A DNA stretch of 64,000 nucleotides from Rhodanobacteraceae bacterium (lineage in GTDB: Bacteria > Pseudomonadota > Gammaproteobacteria > Xanthomonadales > Rhodanobacteraceae): the NCBI GenBank assembly GCA_016790075.1, contig JAEUPP010000006.1, positions 248,001 through 312,000 of the forward strand, written 5' to 3'. The stretch's first letter is position 1. Each line of letters opens with the position of its first letter. Made by a program: the position numbers and the translations under genes. The notes under the pieces are model-generated. The model was not told the origin of the DNA. It saw nothing but the letters and a program-made list of their open reading frames with translations, and ran no database searches. Positions 42,917 through 51,394 of the stretch are shown here, in pieces.

Positions 42917-43909
42917 TCAGGCTGCGAAGCGCAGGGCGGCTCCGGCGATCAGTGCGTCGAAGTAGTCGCCTGTCAGGCCCAGTTGCGCTTCGGCCGTTTC
43001 CGCGCGATTGACGATGGCGCGGAACGCGGCGTTTTCCGGCCTGTCCTTGGCATACCAGCCAAGATGCTTGCGCGCGATGCGCACGCCTTGCGTTTCACCA
43101 TAGAACGCGTGCAGTGCGTGCAGGTGTCCCAGCAGTATCTCGCGGACCTCTGCAAGTGTCGGTGCCGCAAGCACCGCGCCGTGATCGAGGTAATGCGCGA
43201 TCTCGCGGAATATCCACGGCCGCCCCTGAGCCGCCCGGCCGATCAGCAGGCCGTCGGCACCGGTATGTTGCAGCACCTGGTGTGCCTTCTGTGGTGAATC
43301 GATATCACCATTGGCGAGCACGGGAATGGTCACGGCCTGCTTGATCGCAGCGATGGTGTCGTATTCCGCCTCGCCTTCGTAAAGGTCGGCGCGGGTGCGT
43401 CCATGCACGGCAAGCGCAGCGATTCCTGCGTCCTGGGCAATGCGAGCAATGCTCACGCCATTGCGATTGTCCCGATTCCAGCCGGTGCGGATCTTCAAGG
43501 TCACGGGGACCTCGACGGCTGCGACGACGGCCTTGACGATGCGCGCGACCAGCGGCTCGTCCTGCAGCAGTGCGGAGCCGGCGTAGACGTTGCACACCTT
43601 CTTGGCCGGGCAGCCCATGTTGATGTCAATGATCTGCGCGCCATGGGCGACGTTGTAGCGTGCGGCCTCGGCCAGCATGGCCGGGTCGTAGCCGGCAATC
43701 TGCACGCTGATTGGCGCGGGTTCGCCGACATGGTCCATGCGTGACAGCGACTTGCGCGTTTGCCACAGCCGCGGATCGCTGGTCGTCATTTCCGATACGG
43801 CGAGTCCGGCACCCAGGCGCTTGCACAGCTGGCGGAAGGGCTTGTCCGTGACGCCGGCCATGGGCGCAAGGATCAGGGGCGGAGCAATGAGGTGTGGACC
43901 GATTTGCAT
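42917..43909 (-). CDS. dusB: tRNA-dihydrouridine synthase B
   Basis: A 330-residue FMN enzyme that reduces uridine in the tRNA D-loop. The barrel starts PPLILAPMAGVTDKPFRQLC. The catalytic cysteine is in IDINMGCPAKKVCNVYAGSA, the FMN phosphate site in IPVLANGDIDS and GADGLLIGRAAQGRPWIF, and the C-terminal RNA-binding helices contain RKHLGWYAKD. In enterics dusB precedes fis; no fis follows here. It is 50 bases upstream of the phospholipid genes on the same strand, perhaps by chance. Confidence 0.95.
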   Translation of the reverse strand: MQIGPHLIAPPLILAPMAGVTDKPFRQLCKRLGAGLAVSEMTTSDPRLWQTRKSLSRMDHVGEPAPISVQIAGYDPAMLAEAARYNVAHGAQIIDINMGCPAKKVCNVYAGSALLQDEPLVARIVKAVVAAVEVPVTLKIRTGWNRDNRNGVSIARIAQDAGIAALAVHGRTRADLYEGEAEYDTIAAIKQAVTIPVLANGDIDSPQKAHQVLQHTGADGLLIGRAAQGRPWIFREIAHYLDHGAVLAAPTLAEVREILLGHLHALHAFYGETQGVRIARKHLGWYAKDRPENAAFRAIVNRAETAEAQLGLTGDYFDALIAGAALRFAA

Positions 43910-43997
43910 GGGCGCGGATTGTACGCAGGCCGCGGCGCTGCGAAAGCGCAGGCTGCTCAGCCCGGTCCATTGCCGCGGGACTCATACGGAGGTTTGC

Positions 43998-44486
43998 ATG
44001 AAGCGGTGGTTAGGGTTGGCAATACTGGGCTGGGCGGCGGCCGGTGCCGCGCATGAAACTCCTGAGGCTGCCGTGGATGCCTTCTGGCGCGCGCTGTCGC
44101 ATGGGCCCGGGGCTGGTGCGGATGGCAACACGCTGCGTGATCTGTTCGCGCCGGGGGCTCAGGTCTACGGCCTCAGCGAACGCGAAGGCCGCACCGTGTT
44201 GCGCCAGCGCAGCGCGGCCGAGTTCATCGACGCGCAGGTGCGTGTTGACGCAAAGGCGTTTGACGAGCGCGAGATTCATAGAGAGGTACGTCGCTATGGC
44301 GCGTTTGCGGAAGTGTTCGCAACGGTTGAGTCGCGCACGGATCGCACCGCCATAGCGGCCGATTTCACCGGCATCAATAGTCTGCATCTGGTGGAGCAGG
44401 ACGGACGTTGGCGCATTATCGGTCTTTACTATGCGCTGGAACGCCCGGGTCAGCCCTTGCCATTAGCCTGGCGTGGCGAACGCTGA
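43998..44486 (+). CDS. Exported NTF2-like (SnoaL/DUF4440-type) protein
   Basis: A 162-residue protein with GGAGG before the ATG and a signal peptide MKRWLGLAILGWAAAGAAHE. The mature part is an alpha+beta cone: TPEAAVDAFWRALSHGPGAG for the first helices, EFIDAQVRVDAKAFDEREIH and YGAFAEVFATVESRTDRT for strands, then LHLVEQDGRWRIIGLYYALE. This is the NTF2-like pattern used for small-ligand binding or enzyme scaffolds. No catalytic residue can be assigned. It converges on ribokinase, the stop codons seven bases apart. Confidence 0.8.
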   Translation: MKRWLGLAILGWAAAGAAHETPEAAVDAFWRALSHGPGAGADGNTLRDLFAPGAQVYGLSEREGRTVLRQRSAAEFIDAQVRVDAKAFDEREIHREVRRYGAFAEVFATVESRTDRTAIAADFTGINSLHLVEQDGRWRIIGLYYALERPGQPLPLAWRGER

Positions 44487-44493
44487 TCGGGTT

Positions 44494-45453
44494 CTAACCG
44501 AATCGCTGCTGCACCTGTGCTCGCGTTGGCATGGCGAGGGCGGCACCGGCCCGTTCCGTGCTCAGTGCAGCGACACGGCCCGCCTGCAGCAGCGCCTCGC
44601 GCAGTGCGCGCCGCGGCTGCCGCGCTAGCTCGGCAGCGAGCGCGCCATTGAATGCATCGCCTGCTCCCGTGGTATCGCAGACCTGTACGCGTTCTGCGGC
44701 CAGGCGATAGCAGCTCGCCGGGTCCTGCCAAGGGGCCGGATCCGCATGCGACACAAAGCAGCCGCGTGCACCCAGGGTGACGATGAGACTGATGTCGCCC
44801 AGCCGGCGGCAGAGCGCGTGCAATTCCTCGTCGCCGAGTGCGGCGATCGCTTCAGCAGCGATGTGCGTGTCCGCACAGCGCGCCAGCAGTTCGGCGAACT
44901 CGGTTTCATTCGGGGTGATCAGGTCGGCATCTGCCAGCAGACTGGCATCCCATTCGGCGTGCACCGGTGCCGGATTCAGCACGCGCAGGCAGCCGGCGCT
45001 CGCGCTGGTGAGTGCGGCGCGGATGGCGCCCATGCCGGTTTCCATCTGCACCAGTACGACGCGCGCAGTGGCAAACAAGTCGGACTGCGCGCGAACGAAT
45101 GTCGCGGTCAGGTATTCGTTCGCGGCGAGATCCAGCACGATCTGGTTCTGCCCGTTCGCGTCGACCAGGATGCCGCAGGAACCCGTCGAGACGTCAGGGC
45201 AGGCCTGCCAGCGGGCCGCTATGCCCTCGGTCGCAGCCAGTTCGCGTGCGGTGCGTGCTAGTGCGTCCTCGCCGAGTGCGCCAATGAATGCGGTCGGCGC
45301 GCCCTGACGTGCGCTGGCGACGGCCTGATTGAAGCCCTTGCCGCCGGGGCCGGTAGTGAAGCCAAGGCCACGCCGTGTTTCCCCCGGCTGCGGAAACCGG
45401 TCTATACGCCAGACATGATCCTGGTTGTACGAGCCGACGACGAGGACGTGCAT
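44494..45453 (-). CDS. rbsK: Ribokinase
   Basis: A 319-residue PfkB-family sugar kinase. VVGSYNQDHVWRIDRFPQPG and GPGGKGFNQAVASARQGAPT form the sugar-binding part. DTTGAGDAFNGALAAELARQ contains the catalytic aspartate and anion hole of the second PfkB signature. It phosphorylates ribose to ribose-5-phosphate in the cytoplasm. It is the third gene of a minus-strand group with a small membrane protein and a CNT nucleoside transporter, fitting recycling of ribose released from imported nucleosides. A nucleoside hydrolase is not present in the window. Confidence 0.93.
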   Translation of the reverse strand: MHVLVVGSYNQDHVWRIDRFPQPGETRRGLGFTTGPGGKGFNQAVASARQGAPTAFIGALGEDALARTARELAATEGIAARWQACPDVSTGSCGILVDANGQNQIVLDLAANEYLTATFVRAQSDLFATARVVLVQMETGMGAIRAALTSASAGCLRVLNPAPVHAEWDASLLADADLITPNETEFAELLARCADTHIAAEAIAALGDEELHALCRRLGDISLIVTLGARGCFVSHADPAPWQDPASCYRLAAERVQVCDTTGAGDAFNGALAAELARQPRRALREALLQAGRVAALSTERAGAALAMPTRAQVQQRFG

Positions 45454-45474
45454 GAGTAGGACCGTGATACGAAG

Positions 45475-45798
45475 TCAGGGACTGGCGGGCATCGCCCGCA
45501 GGCGCGCCGCGCGGCGATTCCAGCAGCGGAACAAGGTAAGTCTTGCGGCGACGTAGAAAAACGTGAACGTCAGGGCCGCGATCGATACCACAGCGAGCAG
45601 CAGCGGTTCACCGAACAACAGGTAGAGCAGAAGCACCGCGAACACCGCACAGAGGCTGCCGAACACCAGGGTGATCACGAACAGGCGGGCTTCACTAAGG
45701 GTCTGGTCGCGTCGCGGTCGCAGCGCAAGCAGCGGCCACCAGGCCCAGTCCTGGTCAGACAGGGCGTTGATGCGATCCTCGAAGCGATGTGCGCTCAT
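45475..45798 (-). CDS. Small two-helix membrane protein
   Basis: A 107-residue protein I do not recognise. A charged start (MSAHRFEDRINALSDQDWAW) is followed by two hydrophobic segments (FVITLVFGSLCAVFAVLLLY and LLLAVVSIAALTFTFFYVAA) and a basic tail rich in Arg. It is packed between the nucleoside transporter (four bases away) and ribokinase (21 bases), so it belongs to this operon and may modulate the transporter or simply ride along. Confidence 0.75.
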   Translation of the reverse strand: MSAHRFEDRINALSDQDWAWWPLLALRPRRDQTLSEARLFVITLVFGSLCAVFAVLLLYLLFGEPLLLAVVSIAALTFTFFYVAARLTLFRCWNRRAARLRAMPASP

Positions 45799-45802
45799 GG
45801 CC

Positions 45803-47335
45803 TCAAAGTTGATTCAGCACGCCGGCGATGGTTGCGGTCATGAAGGTGGCGAGCGAGCCGCCGAGCACGGCGCGCAAGCCGAAACGGGCGAGGTCGGCGC
45901 GCCGGCCGGGCGCAAGGCCGCCGATGCCGCCGATCTGGATTGCGATCGAGGAGAAGTTGGCGAAACCGCAGAGCGCGTAGGCCGCAATCACGCGGCTGTG
46001 CTCCTGCAGCAGATGCATGTTCTTGGAAAGATCCACATAGGCGACGAATTCGTTGAGCACGACTTTTTGCCCGATAAAACTGCCGACCAGCACCGCGTCC
46101 TTCCACGGTGTGCCGATCAGCCAGGCGATCGGGGCGAGCACGTAGCCAAAGATGGTCTGCAGGCTCAACGAGACCGGTATGCTCTTGCCGGCCGAAAGCC
46201 ACGCATTGATAGTGCTGCCCTCGGCCGCGTAGGCCGCGGCGGTCAGCAGCAAGGCCAGTACGCCCAGAAGTGCACAGGTGACAACGCCGCCGGTGACGGC
46301 GCTGGAACGTGCTGCCGCCTGTGGCGGCTCGCTGTTACCCGTTGCCGGTGCCGCGGCTCCGCGCTGTCCTGCACGGCGGTAGAGTGCTGAGGCGCCTGCG
46401 AGCAGTCCGACACCGACAGCAAACGACAACGCTATCATCCAGCCCGACCAGGTGATGGTGCCGAAGTACTGCAGTGGCGCATTGAGCATCGCGATCAGCG
46501 CGATAAAGGCCAGCAGCATCGCGCCGACATTCAGGGCAAGCTTGAGTCCGTCGCCGGCTCCACTGGCGGCCGCATCAATGACGTTTGCGCTATGGCGTTC
46601 GACTTCTATGCGTACGGTGCCGCGGGTCAGCGGCTCGCGGGTTTCCGGAATCAGGATCTTGGCCAGCACCAGGGTCGCTGGCGCGGCCATGATGCTAGCG
46701 GCCAGCAGGTGTTTGGCGTACTTGGCCATCTCGGCGGGGTCGTTGCCGCCAAGCAGGCCCACGTAGGCGGCAAGCACGCCACCGGCTATATGCGCCATGC
46801 CGCCGATCATGACCGTCATCAACTCCGACTCGGTCATTTTCTCCAGGTAGGGGCGCACGGTCAGCGGGGCTTCGGTCTGGCCTATGAACACGCTGGCGCA
46901 AACCGAGGTGGTTTCCGCGCCGGATACGTTCATGACTTTGGTGATCGCCCAGGACATGCCTTTCACGATCTGCTGCATCACACCCAGGTGATACAGCACC
47001 CCCATAAGGGCAGCGAAGAAGATGATGGTCGGCAACACCTGGAACGCGAAGATGAAGCCGAAAGTGTTCGCGTCCAGCAGTTTGCCAAAGATAAATTCGG
47101 AGCCGACCTTGTTGAACTCAAGCAGATGGACAAAGCCCTTGCCGAGTCCGTCGAACAGTGTCGCGCCGAGCGGCACCTTGAGCACGAAAGCGGCGAACAG
47201 GATCTGCAGGGAAATGCCCGTTGCGACCAGTTTCCAGTCAACCGCGCGGCGGTTGTTGGAGAACGCATAGGCCATCAGTACGAGTACGAACAAGCCGAAA
47301 AAGCCGAACAGAATGTGCCCAAGGGCAGCCAACAT
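45803..47335 (-). CDS. Concentrative nucleoside transporter (CNT/NupC family)
   Basis: A 510-residue polytopic membrane protein. The start MLAALGHILFGFFGLFVLVL at 47335 follows GGGGAAA; a longer frame to 47626 has no support. CNT marks include QVLPTIIFFAALMGVLYHLG, SVFIGQTEAPLTVRPYLEKM, TESELMTVMIGGMAHIAGGV and, near the end, a second elevator motif VGSFIGQKVVLNEFVAYVDL. It is longer than NupC (about 400 residues) because of an insertion after the seventh helix (about 300-410, SNEPPQAAARSS region), so it resembles the eukaryotic-like longer CNTs found in Xanthomonadales. It imports nucleosides with protons or sodium, and heads the operon with ribokinase. Confidence 0.92.
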   Translation of the reverse strand: MLAALGHILFGFFGLFVLVLMAYAFSNNRRAVDWKLVATGISLQILFAAFVLKVPLGATLFDGLGKGFVHLLEFNKVGSEFIFGKLLDANTFGFIFAFQVLPTIIFFAALMGVLYHLGVMQQIVKGMSWAITKVMNVSGAETTSVCASVFIGQTEAPLTVRPYLEKMTESELMTVMIGGMAHIAGGVLAAYVGLLGGNDPAEMAKYAKHLLAASIMAAPATLVLAKILIPETREPLTRGTVRIEVERHSANVIDAAASGAGDGLKLALNVGAMLLAFIALIAMLNAPLQYFGTITWSGWMIALSFAVGVGLLAGASALYRRAGQRGAAAPATGNSEPPQAAARSSAVTGGVVTCALLGVLALLLTAAAYAAEGSTINAWLSAGKSIPVSLSLQTIFGYVLAPIAWLIGTPWKDAVLVGSFIGQKVVLNEFVAYVDLSKNMHLLQEHSRVIAAYALCGFANFSSIAIQIGGIGGLAPGRRADLARFGLRAVLGGSLATFMTATIAGVLNQL

Positions 47336-47590
47336 AGATTTCCCCAAAAGCCCGAGCTGGCGCGGGCATAACCGCGCGGCATAAGTTGGACGAGCGTAGT
47401 TCATGCTTGAACGGCGAGGCAAGGCGCCTGCAGCGACGACTGGGTCCGGTGCCCTCGCCCGGGCTAGGACACAGCGCCTGCTCGCCGGGTGGGGCCGAGG
47501 TGAATTCCGGGTTTTTCCGCGACTTGCGCAAGTTTGCCTATACTCGGACTTCGCAGGCGTCAGGCGCGGCGCGCGAAAGGGGGGCAGGGC

Positions 47591-49012
47591 GTGCTGACAA
47601 TCAAACGGCGGTTGTTGCTGAGCCACCTGGCAGTCATCCTGCTGGGAGCCGGCGCACTTGGTGCTTATCTGTATTGGGCCATCTCGAACCAGATGCTGGA
47701 GGCGGTTGCGCAGCGGCTGCTCGATAACGTGCGTCTGGTTGAATCGGCTCTCGACGTCGAGGACATACGGGCGTTGGGCGATCGCGCCGACTCAAGTGCT
47801 GGCGAGCGAGTTGCCGGTCGGCTGCGCAATGCGGTGCGCCTGAATAGCGATCTGGCCAGCGCCTATGTCGTCGAGCCGCTAGGGGATTCGCTGCGCGTGC
47901 TTGCGACCAGCATCAGCGACAGGCAAATCGCTGCCGATTTCCTCAGTGCCGAGGAAATCGGCATGCTGCACCGCGGCATGGACAAGGCAATGGTCAGCAA
48001 TATCCGTGTCGCTGCCAGCGAGCGTGCTGAGCTCACCGCGTTAGCTCCGGTCGGCACGGCGCCGCACTCGTATATCGTCGGTGTGCGCCTTGATGCCGAT
48101 AGTTTGCAACGCAGCCTCAACCTGCTTCGGCTATCCCTGCTTGGTGCGATCCTGTTCGGTGTGCTGCTGGCGCTGGTGTTGTCGCGTTTGCTGGCCGAGC
48201 TGCTGCAGCGGCGCATTCGTCTGCTGGGTGAGCGCTGCCGGGCGCTGGCTGCCGGCGAGCCGCTGCCTAGCGGGCAGGCTCCTATTGGCGATGAATTCGA
48301 CCGGGTCATTGCGGACTTCGATGCCACGGCGCAGCGCCTGCGCGAGACATCGCTTGAGCGTGAGGGGGCGCTTGCGGCGCTGACCGAGGCCAATACGCAG
48401 CTCGAATTCCGCGTCCAGGAGCGTACGCGGGCAATCGAGGAAGCCACGCATCAGCTCAAGAGCGAAATAGAAAATCGGCTGCAGGTCGAAGCGTTGCTGG
48501 CCGAAGCAGCGCTGACCGACGGCCTTACCGGGCTACTGAACCGGCGCGCCATGCTGGAAATGCTGGCGCAGGCGGTTATGGCTTCGCGTGGCAATGGCGG
48601 CTTCAGCATGATTCTTGCGGATGTCGACCATTTCAAACATATCAACGACCGCTACGGCCACGGCATCGGTGATCAGGTACTGAGCGCGGTCGCGCGCGAA
48701 CTTGAGCAAGTGCAGGGGGACAGCCGCCATGCAGCTCGCTGGGGCGGTGAGGAGTTCTTCATCGTGTTGCCTGGCACTTCGTTGATGGACGCCTGTCGCC
48801 GGGCCGAGGAACTGCGGACTCGTGTTGAACGTATGCTGACACCAGTGCGCGGCCTGCGCGTGACCGTGAGCCTGGGGGTGGCCGAAATGCAGCCCGGCGA
48901 GGTGCTGGACGACTGCCTCAAGCGCTGTGACCAGGCGCTCTACCGGGCCAAGGACGCGGGCCGCAACGCGGTTGTTGCCGCGCGTGGCAACACCTTTGCC
49001 ACCATGTCCTGA
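47591..49012 (+). CDS. Membrane diguanylate cyclase (sensor-HAMP-GGDEF)
   Basis: A 473-residue protein; the GTG at 47591 is preceded by AAAGGGGGG. An N-terminal helix (LAVILLGAGALGAYLYWAIS) and a second one (LRLSLLGAILFGVLLALVLS, near 190) flank a periplasmic sensor of about 140 residues resembling a CHASE4/CACHE fold. HAMP (about 210-260) and a coiled coil (about 270-310) follow. The GGDEF domain starts ALTDGLTGLLNRRAML, has metal ligand FSMILADVDHFKHINDRYGH and an intact active site RWGGEEFFIVLP. The inhibitory RxxD site five residues upstream is absent (SRHAAR there). It makes c-di-GMP from GTP on an outside signal. No partner gene indicates which. Confidence 0.93.
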   Translation: MLTIKRRLLLSHLAVILLGAGALGAYLYWAISNQMLEAVAQRLLDNVRLVESALDVEDIRALGDRADSSAGERVAGRLRNAVRLNSDLASAYVVEPLGDSLRVLATSISDRQIAADFLSAEEIGMLHRGMDKAMVSNIRVAASERAELTALAPVGTAPHSYIVGVRLDADSLQRSLNLLRLSLLGAILFGVLLALVLSRLLAELLQRRIRLLGERCRALAAGEPLPSGQAPIGDEFDRVIADFDATAQRLRETSLEREGALAALTEANTQLEFRVQERTRAIEEATHQLKSEIENRLQVEALLAEAALTDGLTGLLNRRAMLEMLAQAVMASRGNGGFSMILADVDHFKHINDRYGHGIGDQVLSAVARELEQVQGDSRHAARWGGEEFFIVLPGTSLMDACRRAEELRTRVERMLTPVRGLRVTVSLGVAEMQPGEVLDDCLKRCDQALYRAKDAGRNAVVAARGNTFATMS

Positions 49013-49504
49013 AGTGCCTTGCCTCGTCCCGGTGTCCGGTGACGCGCTACGGTGTGCGCGGCTATTTGCGTGAAAATCGCCGCTGCTTTTCAAGCTGAAC
49101 GCGTGTTGTCAGGGGTGTGCTCCACGCTTCGCCCGGTGGGGGTATTCGCGTTTCCTGTGTTTTTTGTATTGTGAAATAAGCATTTAATTGGAAATTGAAA
49201 ACAATATCAATGACGATATAGTCCCGGGTCGGCAATCGTCTGCGGGTGCTCCCGCGTGCTGCGTGCAACGCAATTGCAATCCGGTCGGCGTAATTTCGCT
49301 GCCCGGTCCGCGATGGCTGGTTGTTGTGGATTCCATAAGCTCGCACTGGGACTTGGGGCGAGCCGGAGCCGGCGTTGGTCGCTGGGGTTGCTGAGTCTGG
49401 GGCAAACGCCTGCGCAGCAGGTTCCTGGCGAAATCACGGGGGGTGGCAGTCGGACTCGGGGCTTGCCTGCGGACACTTGTTCAGACCTTCATAGGGAGTT
49501 GGAT
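49013..49504. promoter_or_regulatory. Intergenic region with AT-rich promoter
   Basis: About 490 bases without a convincing gene. An AT-rich stretch (49160-49222) contains TTGAAA (49195-49200), 16 bases, then TATAGT (49217-49222), a good sigma70 promoter. It would leave a leader of about 280 bases before the ATG at 49505; the frame is open through part of this leader but shows no signal or family features. Confidence 0.45.
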
Positions 49505-50113
49505 ATGCGCATCATCGGAACGATGATCGTGGGCGCGCTTGCCTTCTCGGTCGCTGGTCAAGCCCATGCCTGGGCGCAGGAAACGCACCGTCGCATCGTG
49601 CTCGATGCCGTGCAGTACATGAAGAACAACCCGGCGACGACGCGCTACGCCGCGCTGGCGGCCTGGGCGCAGAGCGCCAGCATCAGCATCGATCAGCTGG
49701 CCCAGATACTGGCGCAGTCGGCCTACGACGTCGATGATTTTGCCGACACTTAAGTACAGACTGTGTCGCTCGACGGAGCCAACCGGGTGGTGCTGCGTTG
49801 CTTTTGTCCACAGCGCTCGACGCGGGTGGCAACAGCAACGGACTGTGTCGTGCTGGAAATTGCGGCCACTTACGATAGCGTCGGTTACCACGGCAAGCAG
49901 GAAAAACCCGAGCGAATCGAGGACACGCGGATGCGGTTCGTCACCAGAAGGGATGGTGACGCACTCGTGCTGGAGAGCCGCGAGCGAAGCATGATGCACC
50001 ATGCATTCGTGCTCAACCGAGTCGACCTGGCTTTGCCCGATGGAGTAGCCCTTCAGCTGGAGCTGATTTCGTCGAGTGCGCTCGAAGGCCGCCATGTCGA
50101 GGAAAGCCGCTGA
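49505..50113 (+). pseudogene. Truncated exported protein, probably a decayed gene
   Basis: GGGAG precedes the ATG at 49505, and an 82-residue product runs to a TAA at 49751-49753. It has a signal peptide (MRIIGTMIVGALAFSVAGQAHA). The mature start AWAQETHRRIVLDAVQYMKN resembles the N-terminus of zinc-dependent phospholipase C / S1-P1 nuclease-type enzymes, where Trp1 and His ligands begin the mature protein. The rest of the enzyme is missing. After the TAA the same frame stays open to 50113 for 119 codons (TVSLDGANRVVLRCFC, then RMRFVTRRDGDALVLESRER). That second part does not look like the enzyme. Either one gene was broken and rearranged, or the first is a tiny exported protein and the second an unrelated frame beginning GTG at 49763. 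I favour decay. Confidence 0.45.
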
Positions 50114-50704
50114 GGCTACATACCGGCGCGTTGCTACCTACATGTGTGCAACGCCGTGCCGTACGCAGTTTGACACTTCGTGCAGAACTGGGTGTGATGT
50201 GGCAGCGGTTTGTCAAGGGGCGAGCCCTTCCTGGTTCGTTTGGATAGAACCCGTTGCCGCGATTGTTCGTGAAAACTGGTCGGTTTGGGTGCGGTGGTTG
50301 GATTCAAAGCGCTTAGGCTGCAGCGGCCAAAATCGACAATTACAGATTGGAACCTCGCTTCGTCATGCGGCTCGCTGTTGCCTGGCCGCAGCGCACTTGT
50401 GTCGGTCAGCTTGCCGAGAGACTTGCCTGCTGGCGTGGGCTGGATGCTGACCGGGTTCCGGTCGCATGCCCGTCTCACCAAAATACCGCGCACTGCTATT
50501 TGGTTTTCAACTACAGCAAATTCCGCATCTGCCACACTTTGTTCCTGCCGCTTCTGTTTAATCCGGCTGCTGGTGTGATTCCGGTCCTGGCAAATTCGCA
50601 ACTACGCTTGCGTAAATGCACAATGCTGGAGCCAGTGCGAGACTTTCCTGCCGTTTCGCGTTTACTATCACCCGTTTTCATCTGCCACTGCCAGCGAGGC
50701 CGTT
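50114..50704. other. Gene-free region, nothing clear seen
   Basis: About 590 bases. Open frames exist on both strands, but they are short, Cys- and Arg-rich and unlike their neighbours in codon use, with no ribosome binding sites. Base composition drops somewhat compared with genes. It may be the remains of the gene that ends at 50113. Confidence 0.5.
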
Positions 50705-51247
50705 ATGCCCAACATTGCCACTGCATTTAAGGAAGAGATTTCCCGTCTTTGCCGCAAGGAGATGCGCAAGCATTTGGAGCCGTTGCGCAAGGCGTCCACG
50801 GCTTACCGCAAGGAAATCGCGGCGCTCAAGCGCAAGCTGCAGGAGTCCGAGCGCCGCGTCGGCGCGCTGACCAAGCGTGGCGGCAGGAGCCAGGCCGACA
50901 CGACCGAGACCTCGCCAGAAAAGCGGACACGCTTCGTGCCCAAAGGTCTGAAATCGTTGCGTGTTCGTCTTGGCTTGTCGGCGGTAGAGCTGGCTGGTTT
51001 GCTCGGGGTGACAGGGCAGTCGATCTATAACTGGGAACAAAAGAAGTCCACGCCGCGAGCAGCGCAGCTTGCGCAGCTCGCCGAGTTGCGCGAGCTTGGC
51101 AAGAAAGAAGTGCGCGCCAAGCTTGACGCAGCTGCCGGCGAGAAGCCTGCGCGCGGCCGCAAGGCGCGTCAGGCCGTTGTAGCGGACAAGCCAGTGCGCG
51201 CGCGCCGCAAACGTCGCGCGCAACCGGTGGCAGACGCCGCCCAGTAG
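50705..51247 (+). CDS. Helix-turn-helix DNA-binding protein with coiled coil and basic tail
   Basis: A 180-residue protein starting MPNIATAFKEEISRLCRKEM. Residues 1-60 form a basic coiled coil (LRKASTAYRKEIAALKRKLQ), and residues about 75-130 an XRE-type HTH (LKSLRVRLGLSAVELAGLLG, VTGQSIYNWEQKKSTPR). The last 45 residues are Lys/Arg/Ala-rich (EKPARGRKARQAVVADKPVR, ARRKRRAQP) like a histone tail. I know of similar MPNIA proteins in beta- and gammaproteobacteria without a defined role. The start has no strong ribosome binding site, only GCGAGG upstream. It shares with the metJ product the addition of a disordered basic tail to a specific DNA-binding domain. Confidence 0.85.
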   Translation: MPNIATAFKEEISRLCRKEMRKHLEPLRKASTAYRKEIAALKRKLQESERRVGALTKRGGRSQADTTETSPEKRTRFVPKGLKSLRVRLGLSAVELAGLLGVTGQSIYNWEQKKSTPRAAQLAQLAELRELGKKEVRAKLDAAAGEKPARGRKARQAVVADKPVRARRKRRAQPVADAAQ

Positions 51248-51340
51248 GCGGTTGTGCCTGTGGACTGACGCGCCGGACCTCAAGAGGCCGTGCCGATCTG
51301 GTCGCCACGGTGCTGAGTGTGGTGCCGGAGTTAGCTACTG

Positions 51341-51365
51341 CGGGCGCCAGCTTCGGCGGCGCCCG
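51341..51365. terminator. Hairpin between convergent genes (possible terminator)
   Basis: CGGGCGCC (51341-51348) pairs with GGCGCCCG (51358-51365) around a 9-base loop. There is no T run, so termination is uncertain. It lies between the HTH gene (ends 51247) and the Hpt gene (ends 51395). Confidence 0.45.
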
Positions 51366-51394
51366 GCCTGATTCTGTATAGACCTGTAGGCCGC

